Below are positions 19,137-29,192 of a DNA stretch of 64,000 nucleotides, one piece after another. This DNA comes from Marinobacter sediminum (GTDB taxonomy: Bacteria > Pseudomonadota > Gammaproteobacteria > Pseudomonadales > Oleiphilaceae), in the NCBI RefSeq assembly GCF_023657445.1, contig NZ_JAGTWY010000001.1, positions 2,666,001 to 2,730,000 of the forward strand, in the 5' to 3' direction. The notes beneath the pieces were generated by a model. The model was not told the origin of the DNA. It was given only the letters and a program-made list of their open reading frames with translations, and did not search any database. The position numbers and the translations under genes were made by a program. Within the stretch, counting starts at the first letter, position 1; each line of letters begins with the position of its first letter.

Positions 19137-20062
19137 GGCTGCCCCGACAAATCGATGTGCATCCCGTCCCAGGAAACCTCAATGCCGTGCTGCGACAGCT
19201 CCGCGCGCTCCGGGGAATCCTCGTTCAGGATCGGGTTGGTGTTATTGATATGAATAAGAACCTTGCGACTGGCCGGCATGGCGTCCAGTACCTCGATCAT
19301 GCCGCCCGGGCCACTCTGGGCCAGATGCCCCATGGCCTGACCGGTTTTGGTTCCCACTTCCTGACGAATCATTTCATCGTCGTGCCAGACGGTACCGTCG
19401 ACCAGCAACACATCCGCCTTTTTCATCCAGGCCAGAATGCGCTCGTCGGGCTCACCCAGCCCTGGTGCGTAGAGCACCTTCTGTCCGGTGCGGGTGTCTT
19501 CCAGAAAAATACCGATATTGTCACCCGGATGGGGGTTATCCCGGCGCGGCGAATAGGGGGGTGCGTTGCTCAGCAGCGGGATCGCCGTCAGCTGTATCGA
19601 AGGTGCACACGGGATAGCAAACGACGCCTGTTCAGACGCTTCGATCTGCCGCCAGTTAAGGCCACCGTTCCAGTGTTTGAGCATGGTGAACAGTGGAAAA
19701 CCGCCACTCAGGTCTTCATGAACCTGCTCGGTGCACCATACGTCCATCGGAAGACCTTCGCGGAGGGACAGCAACCCAGTGGTGTGGTCTACCTGACTGT
19801 CCATCAGCAGGATGGCATCAATCCCCGTGTCTCGAAGAGTGCGTGCTGGCTGCATTGCTGCAAAAGAAGCCAACTGGGCACGGATATCCGGGGAGGCATT
19901 AAACAGAATCCAGTGTTCGCCATCTTCACTGACAGCAATAGAGGATTGGGTACGGGCCCTGGCATTCAGGCTTCCTTCTCGGAAACCGTTGCAGTTGGCG
20001 CAATTGCAATTCCACTGGGGAAAGCCACCGCCGGCGGCGGAGCCAAGGACGTGAATCTGCAT
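19133..20062 (-). CDS. pqqB: PQQ biosynthesis protein PqqB
   Basis: A 309-residue metallo-beta-lactamase-fold protein that hydroxylates the cross-linked Glu-Tyr intermediate. The N-terminus [21 protein letters not shown] is diagnostic, with the CNCANC cysteines as an additional metal site. [16 protein letters not shown] and [12 protein letters not shown] carry further ligands. It starts 56 bp after pqqA, with a strong hairpin between them. GGAG precedes the ATG. Confidence 0.95.
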   Translation of the reverse strand: MQIHVLGSAAGGGFPQWNCNCANCNGFREGSLNARARTQSSIAVSEDGEHWILFNASPDIRAQLASFAAMQPARTLRDTGIDAILLMDSQVDHTTGLLSLREGLPMDVWCTEQVHEDLSGGFPLFTMLKHWNGGLNWRQIEASEQASFAIPCAPSIQLTAIPLLSNAPPYSPRRDNPHPGDNIGIFLEDTRTGQKVLYAPGLGEPDERILAWMKKADVLLVDGTVWHDDEMIRQEVGTKTGQAMGHLAQSGPGGMIEVLDAMPASRKVLIHINNTNPILNEDSPERAELSQHGIEVSWDGMHIDLSGQP

Positions 20063-20080
20063 TGGAAGAACTCCGGAACG

Positions 20081-20112
20081 AAAACGGCCAGCAATGGATC
20101 GCTGGCCGTTTT
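20081..20112 (-). terminator. Intercistronic hairpin between pqqA and pqqB
   Basis: A perfect 12-bp stem (AAAACGGCCAGC with its complement) and an 8-nt loop lie 7 nt past the pqqA stop, with only a short T-run after it on the minus strand. This is likely a partial terminator or 3'-end stabiliser that leaves pqqA mRNA more abundant than pqqB-E, as expected for the precursor peptide. Confidence 0.75.
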
Positions 20113-20118
20113 GTTTTC

Positions 20119-20190
20119 TCAGCGGTTGGCGAAGTACATAGTGACTTCAAATCCGATCCGCAGATCTTCATAAGCTGGTTTGGTCCACAT
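20119..20190 (-). CDS. pqqA: PQQ precursor peptide PqqA
   Basis: A 23-residue peptide beginning [18 protein letters not shown]. The Glu15 and Tyr19 pair, separated by three residues, provides all the carbon and nitrogen of PQQ. GAGGTGAG lies 4 nt before the ATG. It is the first gene of pqqABCDEH. The promoter should lie in 20191-20300, but no strong -35/-10 pair or regulator box is clear there. Confidence 0.96.
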   Translation of the reverse strand: MWTKPAYEDLRIGFEVTMYFANR

Positions 20191-20523
20191 AATGCTCACC
20201 TCTTGTCGTCGTTGTTAGGCATTGATGGTGCATTATCAGTCTAGCCGATAATTCACTTGTCATCCTAGCGATGGTAATCCGGGCCCCATATGCTACTTTC
20301 GCACTGTTTTTAGGAGTCCCAAAGACCCAGACCGCAACTCACCCGGGTTCGTTCCCGCCCCAAACAAAAAAAGGCCCTGGGAAGGGCCTGAATAGAGTGA
20401 CAATAAACCCAGAAGCTCCCGCAGGAGGCCCCCGGCCAGACGCCGGGGAAATGAAGGCGCACATCCGCTGTGCTGACTCACATACGAGCCCGTGTGGATG
20501 GGCTCGGTTGCTGCTTTTTCGGA
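20191..20523. other. Intergenic region: pqqA promoter side and exaC 3' end
   Basis: These 333 bp carry the presumed pqqA promoter near its start and the exaC terminator at 20364-20389. A second GC hairpin (GAGCCC and complement, near 20488-20507) lies closer to exaC. I see no coding sequence. Confidence 0.55.
20364..20389 (-). terminator. Rho-independent terminator downstream of exaC
   Basis: The stem AGGCCCT (20372-20378) pairs with AGGGCCT (20383-20389). Read on the minus strand it is followed by a long T-run. It ends the exaC transcript. Confidence 0.8.
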
Positions 20524-22044
20524 TCAGAAGAAGCCCAGAGGGTTGATGTCGTAGCTGGTCAGCATGCACTTGGTCTGCTGGTAATGCTCCAACGCCATCT
20601 TATGGGTCTCGCGACCAACACCGGACTTCTTGTAGCCACCGAAGGCCGCATGTGCCGGATAGGCGTGGTAGCAGTTCATCCATACCCGACCCGCCTGGAT
20701 GTTCCGACCCATGCGATAGGCGAGATTGGTATCGCGGGTCCAGACGCCGGCACCGAGACCAAACTCGGTGTCGTTGGCGATGGCCAGAGCTTCTTCTTCG
20801 GTCTTGAAGGTAGTCACACCTACCACCGGCCCGAAAATTTCTTCCTGGAAGACACGCATCTTGTTGTCGCCCTTGAACAGGGTCGGCTGGATGTAGAAAC
20901 CGTTATTGAACTCTTCACCAAGGTCCTCACGGTCACCACCGGTCAGCACCACAGCGCCCTCTTCCTTACCAATCGCCAGGTAGGACATGATCTTGTCGAA
21001 CTGCTCCTTACTGGCCTGCGCACCTACCTGCACATCGGTATCGAGCGGGTTGCCGCGCTTGATCGACTTCGTGCGCTCAACGACTTTCTGCATGAACTCT
21101 TCAAACATGTCTTCCTGCACCAGCGCCCGCGACGGACAGGTACAGACCTCACCCTGGTTAAAGAACGCCAGAACCAGACCTTCCACACACTTGTCGACGA
21201 ATTCCGGCTCGGCCTTCATAACGTCCGAGAAGTAGATGTTCGGAGACTTGCCCCCCAGCTCAACAGTCGAGGGAATGATGTTTTCCGCAGCGCACTTGAG
21301 AATGTGAGAGCCAACCGGGGTGGAGCCGGTAAAGGCAATCTTGGCGATGCGCTTGCTCGAAGCCAGGGCCTGACCGGCTTCAATGCCATAACCGTTCACG
21401 ATGTTGAGCACGCCCGGCGGCAGCAGATCACCGATGATTTCCATCAGCACCAGAATGCTGGCAGGCGTTTGTTCAGCCGGCTTGAGCACGGTGCAGTTAC
21501 CGGCAGCCAGACAGGGGCCCAGCTTCCAGGCCGCCATCAGCACCGGGAAGTTCCAGGGAATGATCTGTCCAACCACGCCCAGCGGCTCGTGGAAATGGTA
21601 CGCCACGGTGTTGTGGTCGATTTCACCCATATGACCTTCCTGGGCACGCAGGCAGCCAGCGAAGTAGCGGAAGTGGTCCGCCGCCAACGGGATGTCCGCA
21701 TTCAGGGTTTCACGAACGGCCTTGCCGTTATCCCAGGTTTCCGCAACCGCGAGCTTCTCAAGGTTGGCCTCGATGCGGTCCGCAATTTTCAACAGAATGT
21801 TGGAGCGCTCGGTGGGTGAGGTCTTGCCCCAAGCCGGTGCGGCCTTATGGGCGGCGTCCAGCGCCACGTCAATGTCTTCGGCGGTGGATCGGGGAATTTC
21901 ACAGATTACATCACCAGTTACGGGTGTAATGTTTTCGAAATACTGACCTTTCACCGGGGCAACCCACTCGCCACCAATGTAGTTTTCGTAACGGGATTTG
22001 AAAGAAACGACGGAGCCATCCTTTCCTGGTTGTGCGTAGATCAT
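20524..22044 (-). CDS. exaC: NAD-dependent aldehyde dehydrogenase ExaC
   Basis: A 506-residue ALDH that oxidises the aldehyde released by the quinoprotein alcohol dehydrogenase. Features are [15 protein letters not shown], the NAD loop FTGSTPVG, the general base in VELGGKSPN and catalytic Cys301 in [11 protein letters not shown]. The C-terminus [13 protein letters not shown] is typical of ExaC/AcoD-type enzymes. ATG at 22044 has GAGG 8 nt upstream. The putative ErbR box lies 117 bp upstream. In Pseudomonas exaC neighbours exaAB and pqqA; here pqqA is still adjacent but exaA lies beyond the guanidine region. Confidence 0.93.
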   Translation of the reverse strand: MIYAQPGKDGSVVSFKSRYENYIGGEWVAPVKGQYFENITPVTGDVICEIPRSTAEDIDVALDAAHKAAPAWGKTSPTERSNILLKIADRIEANLEKLAVAETWDNGKAVRETLNADIPLAADHFRYFAGCLRAQEGHMGEIDHNTVAYHFHEPLGVVGQIIPWNFPVLMAAWKLGPCLAAGNCTVLKPAEQTPASILVLMEIIGDLLPPGVLNIVNGYGIEAGQALASSKRIAKIAFTGSTPVGSHILKCAAENIIPSTVELGGKSPNIYFSDVMKAEPEFVDKCVEGLVLAFFNQGEVCTCPSRALVQEDMFEEFMQKVVERTKSIKRGNPLDTDVQVGAQASKEQFDKIMSYLAIGKEEGAVVLTGGDREDLGEEFNNGFYIQPTLFKGDNKMRVFQEEIFGPVVGVTTFKTEEEALAIANDTEFGLGAGVWTRDTNLAYRMGRNIQAGRVWMNCYHAYPAHAAFGGYKKSGVGRETHKMALEHYQQTKCMLTSYDINPLGFF

Positions 22045-22160
22045 GATGTCGACCTCTTGTTGTGTTTATCGCAGGGCAACGCGGCCTTTCGCGCTTACTC
22101 GTTCAATGTAGACCCCAAACCGGGATAGTTGAATGATGCGATGGAGGCGAAAAACTCCTC

Positions 22161-22172
22161 CCTTGGTAGTAG
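22161..22172 (-). promoter_or_regulatory. Putative ErbR-type box upstream of exaC
   Basis: The minus-strand reading CTACTACCAAGG recurs identically upstream of exaB, and its core TACTACCAAG recurs upstream of exaA. It is 117 bp from the exaC start. The match is seen directly; assignment to ErbR is inference. Confidence 0.55.
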
Positions 22173-22252
22173 ATGACCTGAAGGCACCGGCAGGGTTGCC
22201 TTCAGCACCAGACCGACGACAATTAAATTTTGCACAGACAACGCGCCAAAAC

Positions 22253-22271
22253 TTGCACTGAATTAGTGCAA
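22253..22271 (+). promoter_or_regulatory. NtrC-like palindrome upstream of guanidine operon
   Basis: TTGCACT-GAATT-AGTGCAA is a perfect 7-bp inverted repeat with a 5-bp spacer. It closely resembles the NtrC consensus (TGCACC-N5-GGTGCA) and lies about 70 bp before a sigma-54-type promoter. Confidence 0.5.
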
Positions 22272-22342
22272 TCGCCCTATGAGCAGGCAGCAGTTCTTTA
22301 GACTAAAAAATTAAAGTCAAACAAAACAGTTAGTTATTGAAC

Positions 22343-22358
22343 TGGCATGGACTCTGCT
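22343..22358 (+). promoter_or_regulatory. Sigma-54-type promoter of cgdA-cgdB-carboxylase operon
   Basis: TGGCATGGACTCTGCT matches the -24/-12 consensus, with GG and GC separated by exactly 10 bp. Transcription would start near 22369, about 60 nt before the riboswitch. Confidence 0.6.
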
Positions 22359-22426
22359 AATCATTCATGACGCAGCGAGAAGTCGGTTACTGAAACCACA
22401 ATCAAAGCGCGACAATCTGACAAATG

Positions 22427-22540
22427 GTCGACTAGGGTTCCGGCCTGCCCTCCCCCCGACAGGGGAAAGCAGGTGACTGGTCCGAGAGTTGACGGCCTTT
22501 TCCAAGGCTACACGGCGGGACAAAAGCCCGGGAGGATCGT
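22427..22540 (+). ncRNA. Guanidine-I (ykkC) riboswitch 1
   Basis: The hallmark blocks occur in order: ACTAGGGTTCCG, GACTGGTCCGAGAG and ACACGGCGGGACAAAAGCCC followed by GGGAGG. Closing-stem halves UGGUC and GAUCG can pair. This RNA binds guanidinium and turns on downstream genes. A short AT hairpin near 22562-22577 precedes the ribosome site of the first gene, but no clear T-run follows it, so the read-out may be translational or use a structure I cannot resolve. Confidence 0.94.
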
Positions 22541-22597
22541 TCAGTTACTGACGCCTCTCGTGTTTTAGAAAACACTCCCAGCCATGAGGAAAAGGTT

Positions 22598-23326
22598 ATG
22601 TTGCAATCTGCAGCCCCCCTCTACGACGATCTGATTCCCGGCGGATCCCACTGGTCTTTCGTTATGCGCCGCGGCCATGTGCTGCGCCTGATTGATGAGA
22701 CCGGCGGGACCAACGTCGGCATGTTGATGTACAACCCCGAGAACCCCCTCGAGCGGTACAACATGCCGGACACCCTGAAGAACCAGCACACCTTTCTGCT
22801 GACCAGCGGTCACGTTCTGCTTTCCGACATGGGCCGGGTCTTCGCCTCCATCATTCGCGATGACCTGGGCTGGCACGATACAGTCAGCGGTACCTGTAAC
22901 GCCGATTTGGTCGAGCAGCGCTGGGGCCAGAAGACCTATCAGGAAGCCCACAATCATTATCACCGCAACGGGTTTTCCAGCTTCCTGAACGAACTGGCCA
23001 AGTACGGTCTGGGCAAGAAAGACCTGACCGCCAACCTGAACTGGTTCAGCAAGGTCAAAACCGACGACGACGGCAACATGGCGTATGTCAGCGATCACTC
23101 ACACGCTGGCGCCACCGTGGACCTTCGCTTTGAAATGGACACCATTGTGGTGTTGCACACCTGCCCGCACCCGCTGAACACGGCCTCTGACTATCCGAGC
23201 CACCCTTTGCGGTATCAGCTCTTCAAGGCGGCACCGGTCACCGATGCCGACCCTTGCAAGATCTCGTCGCCGGAGGCCACCCGCGCCTTCGCCAATACTG
23301 CCCTGTATCACATGATGCAGTCCTGA
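22598..23326 (+). CDS. cgdA: DUF1989 protein, carboxyguanidine deiminase subunit (UAAP1)
   Basis: A 242-residue urea-amidolyase-associated protein of the DUF1989 family. In guanidine-using bacteria two such proteins form carboxyguanidine deiminase, which turns carboxyguanidine into allophanate and ammonia. Likely metal-binding Cys/His residues lie in [13 protein letters not shown] and [12 protein letters not shown] at 22598 has a GAGGAAAAGG site. It directly follows a guanidine-I riboswitch and precedes the second subunit and the carboxylase, which fixes the function by context. The assignment of subunit A versus B is by order only. Confidence 0.87.
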   Translation: MLQSAAPLYDDLIPGGSHWSFVMRRGHVLRLIDETGGTNVGMLMYNPENPLERYNMPDTLKNQHTFLLTSGHVLLSDMGRVFASIIRDDLGWHDTVSGTCNADLVEQRWGQKTYQEAHNHYHRNGFSSFLNELAKYGLGKKDLTANLNWFSKVKTDDDGNMAYVSDHSHAGATVDLRFEMDTIVVLHTCPHPLNTASDYPSHPLRYQLFKAAPVTDADPCKISSPEATRAFANTALYHMMQS

Positions 23327-23343
23327 TCGCGAGGAGGCCGGAC

Positions 23344-23982
23344 ATGATTAAACAAAGCATATTGAAGCCAGAGAACGCCAGCTTCCGCGAGACAGTACCC
23401 GCGGGCGAGTATTTCCTGAAAATTGTGAAAGCAGGCGAAACCGTTCGTATCCTCGACCTGGAAGGCAACCAGGCTGCGGATACCCTGTTCTACAACGCCC
23501 ACAACCCGACCGAGCGTTACAGCGCGGTGGACACCATCCGCGAGCAGGGCAATGTCTACCTGACCGCCGGCTCAAAGCTGAGGTCCTCTGAAAACAACGT
23601 CATGCTGGAGATCACCGCTGATACCTGTGGCCGCCACGACACCCTCGGCGGTGCCTGCGCCGCAGAAAGCAACACCACCCGCTATGCCCTGGAAAAGAAG
23701 TGCATGCACGCCTGCCGCGACAGCTGGCTGGTGGCGGTCACCGAGCATGAAGAGCTGGGCATGACCAAGCGGGACATTACCCACAACATCAACTTCTTCA
23801 TGAACGTGCCGGTCACCTCTGACGGCGGCCTGACCTTCGCCGACGGCATTTCTGACGCCGGCAAATACGTAGAGCTGAAGGCCGAGATGGATGTGCTGGT
23901 GATGATTTCCAATTGCCCGCAACTGAACAACCCGTGTAATGCCTACAACCCGACGCCGATCGAGGTGCTGGTATGGAGCTGA
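23344..23982 (+). CDS. cgdB: DUF1989 protein, carboxyguanidine deiminase subunit (UAAP2)
   Basis: The second DUF1989 protein, 212 residues. It starts at ATG 23344, which has GAGGAGG upstream; the frame is open earlier but the site decides the start. Conserved Cys/His stretches are [17 protein letters not shown] and [11 protein letters not shown]. It lies 17 bp after the first subunit and overlaps the carboxylase gene by 10 bp, so the three are translated together. The partner role in guanidine breakdown is inferred from family knowledge and the riboswitch. Confidence 0.87.
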   Translation: MIKQSILKPENASFRETVPAGEYFLKIVKAGETVRILDLEGNQAADTLFYNAHNPTERYSAVDTIREQGNVYLTAGSKLRSSENNVMLEITADTCGRHDTLGGACAAESNTTRYALEKKCMHACRDSWLVAVTEHEELGMTKRDITHNINFFMNVPVTSDGGLTFADGISDAGKYVELKAEMDVLVMISNCPQLNNPCNAYNPTPIEVLVWS

Positions 23983-26900
23983 ACGGGACATTCAACAAGG
24001 TTCTGATCGCCAACCGCGGTGCCATTGCCTGCCGGGTGGTCCGAACCCTGCGGACCATGGGCATCACCTCGGTGGCGGTTTATGCCGAGGCAGACGCCGA
24101 CTCGCTGCACGTGCGCCAGGCGGACGAGGCGTATTCACTGGGCGAAGGTTCAGCTGCGACCACCTATCTGGATCAGGACAAGCTGTTCGAAGTCATCGGC
24201 AAGAGCGGCGCCGGCGCCATCCACCCGGGCTACGGCTTTCTCAGTGAGAATGCCGATTTTGCCCGCCGTTGTGAGTCTGAGGGCGTTGTCTTTCTGGGGC
24301 CAACACCGGAGCAGATGGAGGAGTTCGGCCTGAAGCACACAGCCCGGGCGCTCGCCGAACAGGCCGGTGTCCCCCTGCTTCCAGGTACCGGCTTGCTGAC
24401 CGATCTGGATGACGCCCTGTCCGCCGCCGAGACCATTGGCTACCCGGTCATGCTGAAAAGCACCGCCGGCGGTGGCGGTATCGGTATGTCACGCTGCTAC
24501 AGCGCTGAGGATCTGAGCAAGAGTTTCGAGTCGGTACAGCGTCTGAGCCAGAACAACTTCAGCAACAATGGTGTGTTCCTGGAAAAATTTGTCGAGCACG
24601 CCCGCCACATTGAGGTCCAGCTGTTCGGCAACGGCAAGGGCGCGGTTGCCGCTCTCGGTGAGAGGGACTGCTCGGCCCAGCGCCGCAACCAGAAGGTAAT
24701 TGAAGAGGCCCCTGCGCCGGGCCTGGCCGACGATGTCCGTGAGCGCATGCATACCACAGCCCGCAAGCTGGGCGAGAGCATTGCCTATCGCAGTGCCGGC
24801 ACGGTGGAATTCATCTACGATCCGGACACCACCGAGTTCTACTTCCTGGAAGTGAATACCCGCTTACAGGTGGAACACGGGGTTACCGAGCAGGTTTACG
24901 GTGTCGACATCGTAAGCTGGATGGTGCAACTGGGGGGCGGCACCCTGCCCGATCTGACAAAGCTTGCCGACGAGCTGAAACCGGCTGGCCACGCCATTCA
25001 GGTGCGGATTTACGCGGAAGATCCGAACAAGGATTTTCAGCCCAGCGCCGGGCTGTTAACCAACGTCAGGTGGCCCGAGGATGACGGCCTGCGCATTGAT
25101 CACTGGATCCAGCCGGGAACGGAAATATCACCACTGTTCGACCCGATGCTGGCCAAGGTCATTGTTCATGAGCCGGACCGCGAATCGGCCCGTCAGAAAC
25201 TGATGACCGCCCTGGATGACAGTCAACTCTATGGCATAGAAACCAACCTGAGGTATGTTCGTCAGGTGCTGGACGACCCGCGCTTCATCGAAGGCCGTCT
25301 GTTCACCCGCACGCTCAATGAGCTTGTTTACAGCCCCGCCACCGTGGATGTCCTCAGCGGCGGTACCATGACCACGGTCCAGGACTACCCCGGCCGGATC
25401 GGTTACTGGGAGATCGGCGTACCGCCCTCCGGGCCGTTTGACAGCTATTCTTTCCGTCTGGGTAATCGCCTTCTGGGTAACGAGGAAGGCGCTCCCGGTC
25501 TGGAAATTACCCTGAAAGGACCGACCCTGGTTTTCAACCGGGCGACCCAGATTGTCCTGACCGGCGCCGAACTCAAGGCCAGCCTGAACGATGAACCCAT
25601 TGCCTTCTGGCAGGTGCTGGATGTGCCCGCCGGTGGCACCCTAAAGCTGGGCGCCACGAGCGAAGGCGGTGCCCGGGCCTATGTGTTATTCCGTGGCGGC
25701 CTGGACTGCCCGGAATACCTGACCTCCTGCAGCACCTTCACCCTGGGTCAGTTTGGCGGCCATTGCGGCCGCGCCTTGCGAGCCGGCGATGTACTCGCTC
25801 TGCCGGATGCCGAATCGGTCGCAGCCTCGGCCATGCCCGCAGACCTGAAGCCTGCCATCGGTAAGACCTGGCAGTTGCACGTCACCTATGGCCCCCATGG
25901 AGCGCCGGATTATTTCACCGAGCAGGACATCGAAACCTTCTTCGACAGCGAGTGGGAGATTCACTACAACTCCAGCCGAACCGGCGTGCGCCTGATCGGG
26001 CCGAAACCGGAATGGGCGCGCAGTGACGGTGGCGAGGCGGGCATGCATCCGTCCAACATCCATGACAACGCCTATGCGGTGGGTACGGTGGACTTCACCG
26101 GAGACATGCCTGTGATTCTTGGCCCGGATGGCCCGAGCCTGGGAGGCTTCGTCTGCCCGGTGACGGTCATCAGCGCCGACCTGTGGAAGCTGGGCCAGCT
26201 CAAGGCCGGCGACAAGGTGCAGTTTGTGCCGGTCAGCCAGGATCAGGCCGTGGCCCTGCGGCACGCACTGGACGAATCCGTTTCCACACTCACGGCAGCA
26301 ACCGCAAGCATTGAGCCCATCCAGCCGGACACGCCCATTCTGGCATCACTGAGCAGCGAGCAACACGAAACCGGCGTGATCTATCGTGCCGCTGGCGACA
26401 ATTATGTGCTGGTGGAATATGGCCCCATGGAGCTGGACATCCGCCTGCGCTTCCGGGCCCATGCACTGATGCTCTGGCTCCGGGAGCAGCATCATGATGC
26501 CATCCTGGAACTTACACCCGGCATCCGCTCCCTCCAGGTCCATTACGACAGCCAGAAACTGAACCAGCGCGTCCTGCTGGACCTGCTGATCAGTGCCGAG
26601 AAGGAGCTGGAACAGCAGCCGGAGTGGGACGTGCCCGCCCGTATCGTGCATCTGCCCCTCTCCTGGGATGACGAGGCCTGTCACACCGCCATCCAGAAGT
26701 ACATGCAGTCGGTGCGCAAAGACGCGCCCTGGTGCCCGAGCAACCTGGAATTCATTCGTCGCATCAACGGCCTCGAAAGTATCGACGAGGTCAAAAGGAC
26801 ACTGTTTGAGGCGACTTACCTGGTAATGGGCCTTGGCGATGTTTACCTGGGCGCGCCGGTGGCAACACCTCTGGATCCTCGCCACCGCCTGGTCACCACC

Positions 26901-27599
26901 AAGTACAATCCGGCCCGGACCTGGACAGCCGAGAACTCCGTTGGCATCGGCGGTGCCTACCTGTGCATCTACGGCATGGAGGGCCCGGGTGGTTACCAGT
27001 TTGTCGGCCGTACCCTGCAGATGTGGAATCGTTACCGCACCACCGAGTTCTTCGAAGAGGGCAAGCCCTGGCTGCTGCGTTTCTTCGACCAGGTTCGCTT
27101 CTACGAGGTGAGTGCGGACGAGCTGCAACAGATCCGACGCGACTTCCCGAACGGTGATTACCCGATCCGGGTCGAGGAGACCCGGTTTAACCTGAAGGAT
27201 TACGAGAGCTTCCTCGCGGATAACGACGACGAAATCCGCGAGTTCACTGGCAAGCGCCAGCACGCCTTTGATGAGGAGCTGCAACGCTGGATCGAATCCG
27301 GCCAGATCAACTTCAGCTCCGAAGCGCCAATGGAGGACACTGGCGAAGACGACATCACCAACCTGCCCGAAGGCCAGCATGCCGTGGAAAGTCACGTAGC
27401 AGGCAATCTATGGGAGTGCCTGGTGAAAGCCGGCGACACCATCGAGGCCCAGCGACCGGTGGCGATCATCGAGTCGATGAAGATGGAAATTGAATTGCTG
27501 AGCCCGGTGAGTGGTCGCGTGGTCGACGTGCGCCGGGAAGCAGGCCAGGCTGTTTCGCCAGGCACACCGGTGGTGATTGTCGAAGAAATAATCGAGTGA
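23973..27599 (+). CDS. Biotin-dependent urea/guanidine carboxylase
   Basis: A 1208-residue carboxylase. The N-terminal 450 residues form the biotin carboxylase/ATP-grasp domain ([30 protein letters not shown]). The middle holds the KipI/KipA-like carboxyltransferase domain (roughly residues 460-1100). The C-terminal biotin carrier has ESMKMEIE with the biotinylated Lys1170. It carboxylates guanidine (or urea) with ATP and bicarbonate. The guanidine-I riboswitch upstream and the two deiminase subunits point to guanidine as the true substrate, although this family is usually annotated urea carboxylase. No allophanate hydrolase domain or neighbouring gene is present. Confidence 0.92.
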   Translation: MELNGTFNKVLIANRGAIACRVVRTLRTMGITSVAVYAEADADSLHVRQADEAYSLGEGSAATTYLDQDKLFEVIGKSGAGAIHPGYGFLSENADFARRCESEGVVFLGPTPEQMEEFGLKHTARALAEQAGVPLLPGTGLLTDLDDALSAAETIGYPVMLKSTAGGGGIGMSRCYSAEDLSKSFESVQRLSQNNFSNNGVFLEKFVEHARHIEVQLFGNGKGAVAALGERDCSAQRRNQKVIEEAPAPGLADDVRERMHTTARKLGESIAYRSAGTVEFIYDPDTTEFYFLEVNTRLQVEHGVTEQVYGVDIVSWMVQLGGGTLPDLTKLADELKPAGHAIQVRIYAEDPNKDFQPSAGLLTNVRWPEDDGLRIDHWIQPGTEISPLFDPMLAKVIVHEPDRESARQKLMTALDDSQLYGIETNLRYVRQVLDDPRFIEGRLFTRTLNELVYSPATVDVLSGGTMTTVQDYPGRIGYWEIGVPPSGPFDSYSFRLGNRLLGNEEGAPGLEITLKGPTLVFNRATQIVLTGAELKASLNDEPIAFWQVLDVPAGGTLKLGATSEGGARAYVLFRGGLDCPEYLTSCSTFTLGQFGGHCGRALRAGDVLALPDAESVAASAMPADLKPAIGKTWQLHVTYGPHGAPDYFTEQDIETFFDSEWEIHYNSSRTGVRLIGPKPEWARSDGGEAGMHPSNIHDNAYAVGTVDFTGDMPVILGPDGPSLGGFVCPVTVISADLWKLGQLKAGDKVQFVPVSQDQAVALRHALDESVSTLTAATASIEPIQPDTPILASLSSEQHETGVIYRAAGDNYVLVEYGPMELDIRLRFRAHALMLWLREQHHDAILELTPGIRSLQVHYDSQKLNQRVLLDLLISAEKELEQQPEWDVPARIVHLPLSWDDEACHTAIQKYMQSVRKDAPWCPSNLEFIRRINGLESIDEVKRTLFEATYLVMGLGDVYLGAPVATPLDPRHRLVTTKYNPARTWTAENSVGIGGAYLCIYGMEGPGGYQFVGRTLQMWNRYRTTEFFEEGKPWLLRFFDQVRFYEVSADELQQIRRDFPNGDYPIRVEETRFNLKDYESFLADNDDEIREFTGKRQHAFDEELQRWIESGQINFSSEAPMEDTGEDDITNLPEGQHAVESHVAGNLWECLVKAGDTIEAQRPVAIIESMKMEIELLSPVSGRVVDVRREAGQAVSPGTPVVIVEEIIE

Positions 27600-27653
27600 T
27601 ACCAACAGCCAGAGCAAACAACAGGCGCCGCTTTTCAGCGGCAGCTCTGGCGG

Positions 27654-28523
27654 TTACCGGGGAACCGGAACCAGTCGTCGGCCCATGGCAATCAGTATGC
27701 AGCCGAAGCCATACATCAGCACACTATAAACCACGGCTGGTATCGACATCTCACTGGATTCGAGCAGGGTAAGCGCAACCATCAGGGCAATGGTGCCGTT
27801 CTTGATACCGAGTTCCACGGCAATCGCCAGGGACTCTCGCTGGGACAATCCTGCCAGACGACTAACGCCCAGACCGATGGCAACACCAAACAGGTTCAGC
27901 AGGAAGGCAGCCGGTCCTGCCTGTGACAACAATTCAGGCAACCGTTCCCGTGATCCCCATAACAGGGCAATAATCAGAAACAACAGCACCACGCCACCGA
28001 AGATACTGACAACACCCTCGGCTTTTTGCGCTTTCGCTGGCGCCCTCGTGCGGATAAACATGCCAATGGCTACCGGCAGCAGCACGATCACCAACAGCAT
28101 GGCGATGGTCTTGCCGACCGGCAAGGAGATATTCGCGGCCTCGCCAAAGTGCATCTGCAGGGCGTAGTTGGTGAAAAAAGGCAGTGTAACTATGGTAATC
28201 AGGCTGGCCGACACCGTCAGCAGGATGGACAGGGCTATATGGCCACGCGCAAGGAGCACGAAGAGATTAGACGTGGTGCCACCGGGACAAGCCGCAATGA
28301 TGACCAGCCCTACCGCCAGCGCCGGTACCAGCCCCAGGGTGGCGGCAATGGCAAAGGCAACCAGGGGCATCAGCAGGATCTGGGCAATGGTGCCTACTAC
28401 GATGCTTCGGGGGTTGCGCGTTACCTGGCCGAAATCCCGAAGAGTCAGGGTCAGACCAATGCCAACCATGATGATGAACAGAGAGATTGGCAAGCCGATC
28501 GAAATCAGCGGACTGGACTCCAC
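27654..28523 (-). CDS. Bile acid:sodium symporter-family transporter (BASS)
   Basis: A 289-residue membrane protein with eight to ten hydrophobic segments. Family blocks are VIIAACPGGTTSNLFVLLARG and VELGIKNGTIALMVALTLLES. BASS members move organic anions with Na+; bacterial substrates vary and none can be read here. It lies on the opposite strand between the two guanidine units, converging on the carboxylase gene with a 54-bp gap that contains a small hairpin (27628-27643). A role in the guanidine system is possible only by position. Confidence 0.85.
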   Translation of the reverse strand: MESSPLISIGLPISLFIIMVGIGLTLTLRDFGQVTRNPRSIVVGTIAQILLMPLVAFAIAATLGLVPALAVGLVIIAACPGGTTSNLFVLLARGHIALSILLTVSASLITIVTLPFFTNYALQMHFGEAANISLPVGKTIAMLLVIVLLPVAIGMFIRTRAPAKAQKAEGVVSIFGGVVLLFLIIALLWGSRERLPELLSQAGPAAFLLNLFGVAIGLGVSRLAGLSQRESLAIAVELGIKNGTIALMVALTLLESSEMSIPAVVYSVLMYGFGCILIAMGRRLVPVPR

Positions 28524-29016
28524 GTTGAAACTCCTCGTTATTGTTGTTTGTTGAGACCAGGCCCCGGCCCGGAAAGCGACGACATGATGACTTGACGTTT
28601 ATCATGCCCAGCGGCACAAGCCTAGCAGTCTAGTCGAAAGATCGGCAGTAGAATGTAAACGATTTGACAGTCTTACGGGCGAGACCTTGCCTGGCAGCTT
28701 TGCCCACCAAGTTTTCAGGATCAGCTAAATGGGAATTTCGCCTGAATGCTTGATTCTCTGCATCGGGATTTCAGTCTTGACGCTTTGGACGCCGGCGCAG
28801 GACCGGTTGGCGCGCAAGGCGCAGTAACAGTGCGCCCCAAATATTCGCGCCCCCCCATGGTGCAGGGTTTTTTCCAGACAATGCCCTGAACGGCACCTTA
28901 CCCGGCGATTCTGCAAAGGTGGCACGGCCCCTGCAACGGTCAGGCCAGACGGTTTTCAAAACCATTATCCGTTCACAGCAACACCGCAAACCGTGCGGCG
29001 CACACGACGGAAAAAA
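28524..29016. other. Intergenic region upstream of riboswitch 2
   Basis: Nearly 500 bp between the divergent BASS and ABC genes. It holds a sigma-54-type promoter at 28920. Around 28818-28865 are several GC-rich half-sites, such as GGCGCA and TGCGCC 7 bp apart, that could be activator sites. No gene or binding-protein remnant was seen. Confidence 0.5.
28920..28935 (+). promoter_or_regulatory. Sigma-54-type promoter of guanidine ABC operon
   Basis: TGGCACGGCCCCTGCA fits the -24/-12 consensus with GG and GC 10 bp apart. It is about 80 nt before riboswitch 2 and mirrors the arrangement at riboswitch 1. Confidence 0.65.
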
Positions 29017-29127
29017 TGGGTGACTAGGGTTCCGATCCAGGCAGATCTTCACCACCTGCCCGGGTGACTGGTCCGAGAGTTACCGACCTCTGGGAGGTTA
29101 CACGGCGGGACAAAAGCCCGGGAGACT
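29017..29127 (+). ncRNA. Guanidine-I (ykkC) riboswitch 2
   Basis: The same blocks as in copy 1 occur: GACTAGGGTTCCG, GACTGGTCCGAGAG and ACACGGCGGGACAAAAGCCC plus GGGAG. The variable arm between the first two blocks differs in sequence, so the copies are diverged rather than freshly duplicated. It precedes an ABC permease gene by about 65 nt. Confidence 0.94.
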
Positions 29128-29192
29128 GAATCGCACGCGATTGCGTTGTCTGCGATCACCAAGCCGTGTTGTGTGGCCAGAGGAGAAGTCTT

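Noticed and set aside
18986-20173. A 395-codon plus-strand open frame across pqqB-pqqC
   Set aside because: It is antisense to unmistakable pqqB, pqqC and pqqA, has no recognisable protein character and reflects high GC.
26346-27395. A 349-codon minus-strand open frame inside the carboxylase
   Set aside because: Antisense to the conserved carboxylase and biotin-carrier region; no ribosome site or family motif.
23973-27599. Simple urea degradation (urea carboxylase) as the role of this locus
   Set aside because: The guanidine-I riboswitch and the two DUF1989 subunits fit guanidine better, although urea as a side substrate remains possible.
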